Assembly (NCBI RefSeq): GCF_003576645.1
Contig: NC_044922.1
Coordinates: 20,249,046-20,313,045, forward strand
Source of the DNA: Ipomoea triloba
Taxonomy: Eukaryota; Streptophyta; Magnoliopsida; Solanales; Convolvulaceae
Length of the DNA: 64,000 nucleotides
Direction of reading: 5' to 3'
Shown: in pieces, positions 56,854-64,000 of the stretch
How positions within the stretch are numbered: position 1 is the first letter of the stretch
How the letters are laid out: each line of letters opens with the position of its first letter
Notes under the pieces: model-generated
Database searches by the model: none
What the model saw: the letters and a program-made list of their open reading frames with translations, nothing else
Told to the model about the DNA's origin: nothing
Made by a program: the position numbers and the translations under genes

Positions 56854-57291
56854 TGTTAATTTAAAAAAAAGAACACACACACACAGTCAATAATAAGATT
56901 TTTTTAGATAATAAGATAAACCATAGATTTAATTGAACAACAGTACATTAACTTATCTAAAATAAAAAAAAATAAAAAAGAAAAAAGGCACTCATCAACA
57001 GTCGACGCAGAGAATAAAACATACATTTTGCAAACGAATGAAGGAAAAAAATAAACTTAATCATCCCAAAAATCAAAACAAAAACAACCATTATCTCCCA
57101 GTTTTAATTATGCTTCACCCAACAATACTTCATCACAAATTTTCTTTTTGTGTTGATCATGAAACTTCATCTACTTCGGCCATATGCGGAATTTCTTTTC
57201 CCTTTAGCAGATATACAGGGTTTTCTTCCTTTTCAGCGGATATACAGGGGTTTCTTCCTTTCAGCGGAAGTTTCAAGCACTTTGGTTAACA
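56854..57291 (-). mobile_element. Array LTR 3
   Basis: TGTTAATTT...TTAACA. To its right, after ~45 bp of other sequence, the words tttggcatattatgaccact and accaccggtttctc recur and then the array ends. Confidence 0.7.
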
Positions 57292-57361
57292 AATCCTGAA
57301 AGGTAATCAGAGCTACAAAGAAAATAGAAAACCATTTGGCATATTATGACCACTACCACCG

Positions 57362-57425
57362 GTTTCTCAACCCTCTCTTGATGGTGTATCTCACTTTCTC
57401 AACCCTCTCTTGATGGTGTATGAGA
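57362..57425. repeat. Short tandem duplication
   Basis: ttctcaaccctctcttgatg, then gtgtat, is repeated twice in a row with ~34 bp spacing. Confidence 0.85.
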
Positions 57426-57599
57426 ATGAATGTTCAAGCAGTGATAGGACCAAATGACTCTATTTATACTATTCATATGCCATCAATATAGTAATGTATC
57501 TCTTCCCTAATCACACTTCGATCACCATTAAGTCTTTACCTTAATTAACAGAAGCTTGTATGGAAGTAATGCACCAAATAATATATTACCTTAATTATT

Positions 57600-57842
57600 A
57601 CTCCATCCGTCCCATTTTACCTGTCTTAGTTTCCTTTTTAGTTTGTTCCAAAATGGTGTCTTCTTTCTAAAATTGAACATAACTATCATTCTACATTTCC
57701 CAATTTACCCTTTTGACTTTTCAACTTTTTAGATCACCTACTTTTGAAGGGTAAAATTGGAAAGTTAGTATCATTTGTTATGTTGTATTAAAAACCGTGC
57801 AAAAAGTAAATGAGACAAACAATTAGGGATAGAGGGAGTATA
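57600..57842. mobile_element. Stowaway-like MITE
   Basis: Ends TACTCCATCCGTCCC and GGATAGAGGGAGTA are inverted and flanked by TA, matching the CTCCCTCCGT-type Stowaway (Tc1/mariner) consensus. The interior pairs partly (ttttacctgtctta / aaatgagacaaac). Non-coding. Confidence 0.75.
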
Positions 57843-59475
57843 ATTTACTACCTATATTATAATAATGTAATAGTGGTAAGTGTTACATTTTTTCAAAGAG
57901 TGAAAAAGGCAAGAGTAAAGAATGGAAGCACAACGAAGGGAGTTAATAAATAGCGATGAAGGGACTACTGAATATATAGGAGGTGAGGTTGTGGCCGCAA
58001 CATAAACAGACAAACAGTCGCTAGAAATAAAGGCTCTGAGGCGCCCTGCTAATACTCTCATTCTGTCAACCTTGAAATGGAAAATGATATACTATATGTA
58101 CTTCCTTGAAATATAACTTTTGACAAATGTATAAATTTTATTTATTTATTGAAAACTATGTATAAATTTTATTACGGAGTAGATAAATAGAAGTGAATGA
58201 GGACACTTTTAGAGTATTAAAATTGTTATTTCTATGTGGTCTAGTGACACATGGTTTACACACCCACATGGATGGGAGTGGTTCGAGCCTCAAGGGAGTC
58301 CGCTCTATAAACCTGCGCCAAATTATACATTTATACGCTCAAACCTCCAACGTTTGTAGCAAAAATCAAACCCTCATACTCTAACCCAAGGTTTGAGCAA
58401 AAATCAAACCCTCATACTCTATTATTGAAAGCAAGTCGTATTAAGTTAGTATTCTCATCCACTGGGTTCAAGGTAGATGAAAGTCGTATTAAGTTACCAT
58501 TCGGGATCATAATAAAGATATAACTTTCATAAATATAGTTGTTGTGTTAATGTAAGAGGATTTTGTGTCCGTAAGACTATTCAACGGTAACGTGACACTC
58601 ATTAAAATTTGTGAAAATAAAATTATACGAGTAGTACATATACTTAATTTTATTTCATAGTCCTAACATATTGATCAATTATTAGTTTGAAATAGCAATC
58701 AACATTTTTCTTTTCGTTTTCTTTTTTATTTACATGCAATTAATGTACGTAACAAAAGTAATTTTGAATTACCCATAAAATTTTGTCATTTTCCTTGTAA
58801 ATCCATGGATGAATTTTGACGTCAAGTGTTGGGGAAGAGTGAAAGTCATTCTCAAATCCCAAACAAAGGTGTTTTAAGAATATAATGAGAATATCCTAAA
58901 AAAAAAAGAAAGAATATAATGGGAATAAAACATTGTAGTTTACGGGGATTTTGTTCGCATGGGAATACATTAAGACGGAATTGCTTTTCTCCTAAGTAAA
59001 AATTTAGATTTTTGACTCACTATCTAGAACTCAATTGCAGCATGTTATTTCAACTTTTTACCATATTTAATTATATAACTTTTAGTATTTTCATTTTAAT
59101 TTACTCAAGGGATATATTTTATAAATTAAAAATTTTATCAACTATTTACAACTTTTTTTCTTGAAACACCAATTAGAACATTCCCGTGATGAACTTGCAA
59201 AGACTCTCAAGCAAGACATCTATAAAGTTCGTAATAACATCATATTTTGTATAAATACGCTCTAGCTTAATGTCCCATTGACAAATTAAAACTCTTCCAT
59301 AGTCCTCTACCAAGTTAAGTATACGTTCATCGGATTAATCATGTGCGTTATTAAACCTTAACAGATTTTTTTAATTAACAAATATCAATATAAGCACCTT
59401 TATATACCTGCTAATCAATATTTGATATTTGTTTGTACGTGTCGACATTAAGATCTTAATGCATTAATCATTGTT
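57843..59475. other. AT-rich DNA with SINE-like fragment
   Basis: At 58235-58330 there is an A-box-like tgtggtctagtgacac and a B-box-like GTGGTTCGAGCCTC, probably a SINE head. A 30-bp segment (gcaaaaatcaaaccctcata) is duplicated at about 58360-58420. No gene seen. Confidence 0.4.
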
Positions 59476-60605
59476 GCTTTTTTTTTTTTTTTTTTTTTTT
59501 TCAAAAAGAGAGATTGTTTTAATTTACCTTAGTTTTGCATGGGTCAAACCTTTTTGCAGAGTTGATTCGGTAAAGCACAAACTCGATTTCCTCCTTTTCC
59601 TTTTCTGAGTAAATAAAATATGGGCTTTCCTTCTCTTTATCCCATCAACCTGCAAAAAACCAATTTGAAATTCAAAGCTCGCATTCATGCAACGCAATAA
59701 AGTCAAAAAATAATTACGTACCAACCAAAATGTTCATATAATTGTTATTTACATATCTGCACACAAAAAAAGGTGGTTAGTAGTATTCCATGAATAACTT
59801 ATGGAATAATTATTTACAAGTTTAACTACCAGGAATGAGTATCAAAGTTATTGTTATTATTTGGTGCGTTAATTTCATTTTTGGTCCTAGATTTATATGT
59901 GGTAATCCAGTTTTAGTCCTTTTTATTAGAACATCTATATTTGGTCATAGTATTATTGTGACATGACAATTTTTTGTCTTCTATCAACAAGTTATAGCTT
60001 AAAGACGAAAAGTAAGCATGACCAACAAATAGTGGTGAATCCTATAATTATCCTTTAACTTAAAAACGAAAAAGTATAATTTCTCCGAATTTTTGTATGC
60101 AAAATTATCTCATTGCAATTATTATACTATAGATCACTTATATAAAGTTTATTTTTATATAAAATTTACTATACATGACTATATGCATATTATTGTAAAA
60201 TAGAATATGAGTTTAGTTTAGATTAACCCAAATTTCTAGTTTAGGGTTAAGAAGATTAACAACACATCAATAATAATGATTTTAGTATAAGTGATCAATA
60301 ACGGTGCCATCCTCCCTGTGCTAAAGCACAAGAATTGATCCAAACCCTTTGGATATGGATTTGACCCAAAACCCCATGTGACATAATGCCAGTTGTTAAA
60401 GTAAACCATGGTCCTAAATTTTGTATTTTAGTATTAGAATTGTGGCCATTTAGAATATAAATTGTGTTTTTAAATTTTGAAAATTTGTGAATACAATACA
60501 AAATCATTATAAACATATTAAAGGATAACCTAAACAAAACTAATTAAAAAACATTAACTAAATGGCTTCAGTGATTCTTGTGACAAAGTTGTAAGAGTGC
60601 AGTAT
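59476..60605. other. AT-rich DNA with poly(T) tract
   Basis: Poly(T) at 59478-59501 could be the tail of a minus-strand retroposon, but no L1 protein words or TSD are seen. The remainder is non-coding as far as I can tell. Confidence 0.35.
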
Positions 60606-60622
60606 AAAACCTAGCTCTCATT

Positions 60623-61026
60623 GAACTCCCAACCCTACTTTGACTTTATCCACTTTTTATTTTCTCTATTATTGTGCTTTCCTCTCGTTACTGTCACGAG
60701 CATTTTTCCTCTCGTTACTTTCACGGGCTTTTCATTTTCATTAGCATAAATCGTTTAGTTTGGTTTCGGCAAGTGTTGATCTTATCCTGGGCGAGCAAAA
60801 AAGAATGATGAGGAAGACCCAGATCTTTGATGAAGCTTTAAGCTCCTTGAAGGAACATAGCTTCCTAGTTATGAAACAGTCTGCGATTCAAGTTTTCTAT
60901 AGCATAGTTAGAAAAGTTGTTTCTATGTCTGACTGTAAGGAATGGTTTACCATTTCATTGATCGTTGATGTAAACGTTTTATGTTATGAATTAATGGAAT
61001 AGCTACGTTTTCTTTCAAAAAAAAAC
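60623..61026 (+). mobile_element. 5'-truncated L1-like retroposon with TSD
   Basis: A poly(A) run at 61016-61024 ends the element. The words AAAACCTAGCTCTCATT (60606-60622) and AAAACTTAGCTCTCATT (61021-61037) form a direct repeat with one mismatch, a typical long L1 TSD. An ORF at 60760-61002 ends with VVSMSDCKEWFTISLIVDV and a stop shortly before the tail, fitting the far C-terminus of plant L1 ORF2. The gtcacgagcatttttcctct region is duplicated. Confidence 0.6.
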
Positions 61027-61332
61027 TTAGCTCTCATTTGTTCGTTCCCCAACCGGTCATATACTCCACCAGAAGACGACATAAATTTACGTACCAATTC
61101 ATCGAATTCTCTTTCCGTTTTTCGGACATACTCAGGTTTGTTCATTTCATCATAATTCATAAACATCTATTAACTTAGACAACACATTTTGAAGAGAAAA
61201 AATCATTACAAAAGAAATATGAAAAATGTTGTCAAGCTTTGCAAACTCTGACTCAGATAATAAAAATGACATCCCTAGTTCGATGAAGCTCGTTGCCATG
61301 CAGAAATTCAACATCGTTATTTGTAACTACGG

Positions 61333-61824
61333 TCCTGAGCACGGGTGGGATGGGCGACCGCCCAGGGCCCCTTGCCCCATGCTAGAAGGGGCCCATCGAT
61401 ATATAGGTATATGTATACATATATATTATAGTATTATAATTATATTAGAAAACAAAAAATTAAGAATAGATGGGAGTGCAGGAAGCTGAGAATCGATGCT
61501 TAATTAAATAATAATTTAAAAATAGAATCGACACGGGTAGTTGAGGACACCTAATTATCTTTTATCTATTAGAATCGACACCCTAACCGGCTAACCCATT
61601 TGTCTTCTTCAATAAATTTTTTTTCAATTCGATTAATCAACGATCGTTCATTTATTTGCCGGTTTGGGCCCCATTGTCTGTTGTAACTTGTAAGTTTTCT
61701 TCTATTTGTAATTTGTTCAGTTACCTATAAGGCATTAGGGATTTACAGGCTATAAATCTATTATCCTTCAATGAGGAATGCAAATATGTAATGTTTATTT
61801 GGATATTGAGTTTTGTGATTTATG

Positions 61825-61876
<52 letters not shown>

Positions 61877-62350
61877 TGAATTATAATTACTCTGAGTTAC
61901 CGAGTTTAGAAGAAAAGAACAAAAAACCGTGATTGTGTAGTTGTTTGTGATACTGATACAACTGAAGACTAAGTAGAACTTTTTAAAAATATTCAAGTGT
62001 TTTTGTTATTTTCTTATACACAGTTTTTAAAATTGTTTATATAATGTTACCTAAAAAGCATTTATCTTATAGTAAAAAAAAAAGAAGATTACTTTAGTAT
62101 TTAAAAAACATCAGTCACCGACGGGCATGAAAAAAGAAAAAAGATTTTTTTGTCATGATTACTTTTGTATTTTAAAAATGTCCGAAAATTTTCTAATAGT
62201 ATTTCATGTTATTTGATATTATTATTTTATTTTAGTATTATTAAATTTAAATTTTAGTTTTTCATATACGGACCCATTTTTATAATTACGTCGGGGGCGC
62301 ATTTTTATAATTTCGCCCAGGGTCTCAAAAATGTTTGGACCGGCCCTGTC
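61333..62350. mobile_element. Putative hAT-type non-autonomous relic
   Basis: The left end (ggtcctgagcacgggtggga, cgaccgcccagggcccc) and the complement of the right end (cagggccggtcc, gaccctgggcg) look like the GGGCC-rich tips of plant hAT elements. The middle has no transposase and contains a (TA)n run. No 8-bp TSD could be confirmed. Confidence 0.4.
61826..61871. repeat. (TA)n microsatellite
   Basis: About 22 TA units, uninterrupted. Confidence 0.97.
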
Positions 62351-62739
62351 CCCAAGTAGTTAATATAATTAGCTTCAAATTATTTTTTTAAATTTTTTTC
62401 ATGGTATTAATAAAATACTTGGTAAATAAATGTATAACATTATTTTGTATTATAACTTTGATATTTAATTACAAGATATTGTAAAAATAAGATAATGAAC
62501 AATGTAATAAATATCAATTGATAAATTTGAATGTAAAGAATTTTGCATGGAGAAAATAAGGACAATATAACTAATGAAATTATTTCTCTTATTTAATTTA
62601 ATTTTTTGATAATGAATAACTTTTTTCAAATAAAGGTATTGCAGGCACATAATTCTAAATAAAAGAAATACATATGTATCATTTTTGTTGTAACTACTAA
62701 TTTATTTAATTTAATAAGAGTAAAATAGAGTAAGAAACT

Positions 62740-63003
62740 TAATTATGTCAAATTTGATTGGGATGAGGTTCGAACCTAAGAACCTTCTTATAGAAATTAA
62801 TGAGAAAGTTAAAAGTTAACGGAATGCTAACGGAGAAAAGAATATTTAACGAAAAACTTAACGGATAATCATATAATTAAGGATAAATTAGGAAATTTCA
62901 AGTAAAAATATAAATCTAAACAATTTGAACCATTCATTTGATTAAATAATTTGACCGCCATTTTTTCTACCCATTTTAGGCCTAACTCTCTTTGGCTCTT
63001 ATT
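62740..63003. mobile_element. One-armed relative of the 5.0-5.5 kb foldback element
   Basis: Shared words in the same order: gaggttcgaacctaagaacc, then attaatgagaaagtt, gttaacggaat, then atttgaaccattcattt. It ends in a run of tagta and TA repeats. The second arm is missing. Confidence 0.5.
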
Positions 63004-63013
63004 AGTATAGTAT

Positions 63014-63019
63014 AGTATA

Positions 63020-63074
<55 letters not shown>
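63014..63074. repeat. (TA)n microsatellite
   Basis: About 28 TA units following three or four TAGTA units. Confidence 0.97.
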
Positions 63075-63081
<7 letters not shown>

Positions 63082-64000
63082 TCTTGTGACTGATTTTTTT
63101 ATATATCATTTTATTTGTTTGTTAAATTTAACTGTTGCTTAGTTATTTGATTTTCTTTAGTATATTGTGATTGAAGTTTTGTTATTATGTTTTAAAAAAA
63201 ATTTTAATGAAAATTGACTGTTGTAATTTTTTCATTTGGGAATTATATGTCTTAATAATTTTAATGTTTGTTTGTAGAATATATGTTATTCTTTTCGAAA
63301 TTTTGTTTTTCGTATTTTGTTTGAAGATCACGTATGAAATTTGTATAATTTATTTTCCAATGTTTCTAAATAAAACATTTCTATAGTTGTAAATTAGATT
63401 GAATTATATTTTTTATATAAATTAAATATTTAATATTAAAATAATATTCAAGAATTTTATATTAATAAGATGAAATTATATTAAATGGGATTTTAATTGT
63501 TTACGAAACATACATGCAATTGGTCTTAGACTCTTAGTGTATGATATCACATTTCATCTAACGATGATTAATATAATAAATAGTAAGGTAAAATTTAACC
63601 AAAGGAAATAACATTTGTTCCAATATATTATATGAATATTGGCAATATTTTTTTAGTGTTATGAGATTAAATTTTAGCTCTTCGATAAAGTTTTTGAGGT
63701 TTAAATTTACTTTATATTTGGTTTGTAATTTTAGGACATCTACGTTTAATTTAATTACTCTTATTTAATCTTTTTTATGAAATTCTTTGAATTTCCAATT
63801 TAAAAATATGGATTAAAGAATATTTAGTTTTAAATACATACAAACACCGACAAAAGATCAATACAATTTTTGTGATCTTATTTAATATTATATAATATAT
63901 ATGTAATATATAACTGTTTAATTATAGTATATATTGTTTCTTGTTTTGTATTGGTATTTCATTTCCAGTTTGTTTGTTTGAAAATTTTTTAGGTACGAGT
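63075..64000. other. AT-rich intergenic DNA
   Basis: Very AT-rich; no gene or repeat structure recognised. Confidence 0.4.

Larger units (their letters stand above)
29125..57291 (-). mobile_element. Tandem array of a small non-coding LTR element (TRIM/LARD-like), interrupted
   Basis: LTRs at 30447-30869, 55520-55957 and 56854-57291 (423-438 bp, starting TGTT and ending TTAACA, so their tips are inverted repeats) alternate with internal segments. Each internal segment ends, on the plus strand, with gctctgatacca directly next to the LTR; read on the minus strand this is the initiator-Met primer site TGGTATCAGAGC. Hence orientation is minus and the layout is LTR-int-LTR-int-LTR-int-LTR. The leftmost LTR survives only as its last ~20 bp (to 29141). 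The internal segments contain a large palindrome and no protein. Unequal recombination between LTRs is the simplest origin. Confidence 0.7.

Noticed and set aside
59478..59501. Poly(T) as the tail of a minus-strand LINE
   Set aside because: No RNase H or other L1 words on the minus strand beside it and no TSD found.

Overview
This window is an AT-rich stretch of a plant nuclear genome, most likely a eudicot, made almost entirely of transposable elements. Signs of a plant are Ty1/copia and Ty3/gypsy elements with plant initiator-Met and Asp tRNA primer sites, L1-type 3' ends, several MITE families, and a captured piece of a plant MOS4 (BCAS2/SPF27) gene. I see no intact host gene. The species cannot be fixed from sequence alone.

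Layout. 1-2.4 kb: a piece of copia LTR and its flank, present twice with one LTR copy inverted; G/C homopolymers and an N mark the joints, so this may be an assembly artefact. 2.4-15.2 kb: AT-rich intergenic DNA with MITEs (four or five families), SINE-like pieces, a 5'-truncated L1 tail with a target-site duplication (TSD), and microsatellites. 15.4-17.4 kb: LTR remnants of one copia and one gypsy element. 17.4-27.0 kb: a decayed Tat-type Ty3/gypsy element on the minus strand (gag, protease, RT, two RNase H domains, integrase), with an antisense gene remnant on the plus strand between integrase and the 3' LTR. 27.0-29.1 kb: unclassified.

29.1-57.3 kb is a nest. The host layer is a tandem array of a small LTR element without coding capacity: LTRs of about 430 bp starting TGTT and ending TTAACA, minus-strand PBS, and a large palindrome in each internal unit. 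A 23 kb SIRE/Maximus-like copia element (32022 to about 55358) sits in one unit. It carries gag-pol plus a 6.3 kb accessory region with at least two more reading frames, each behind a TATA box. Two younger elements interrupt it: a 4.1 kb CACTA element in gag (33951-38056, 3-bp TSD), carrying four exons of a MOS4-like splicing and immunity gene; and a 5.3 kb non-autonomous Tat-like LTR element in RT (41869-47210, 5-bp TSD), encoding only a gag-like zinc-knuckle protein on the minus strand. In both cases the host coding frame resumes exactly across the insertion.

57.3-64 kb: AT-rich DNA with a Stowaway-like MITE, a SINE-like piece, an L1-like retroposon with a long TSD, a putative hAT relic and TA microsatellites.

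Almost every coding region is broken by stops or frameshifts. Most SIRE stops look like C-to-T changes, as expected from decay of methylated DNA. The items most worth following up are the MOS4 capture, the palindromic LTR array with repeated primer-binding sites, and the promoter-preceded accessory ORFs of the SIRE-like element.
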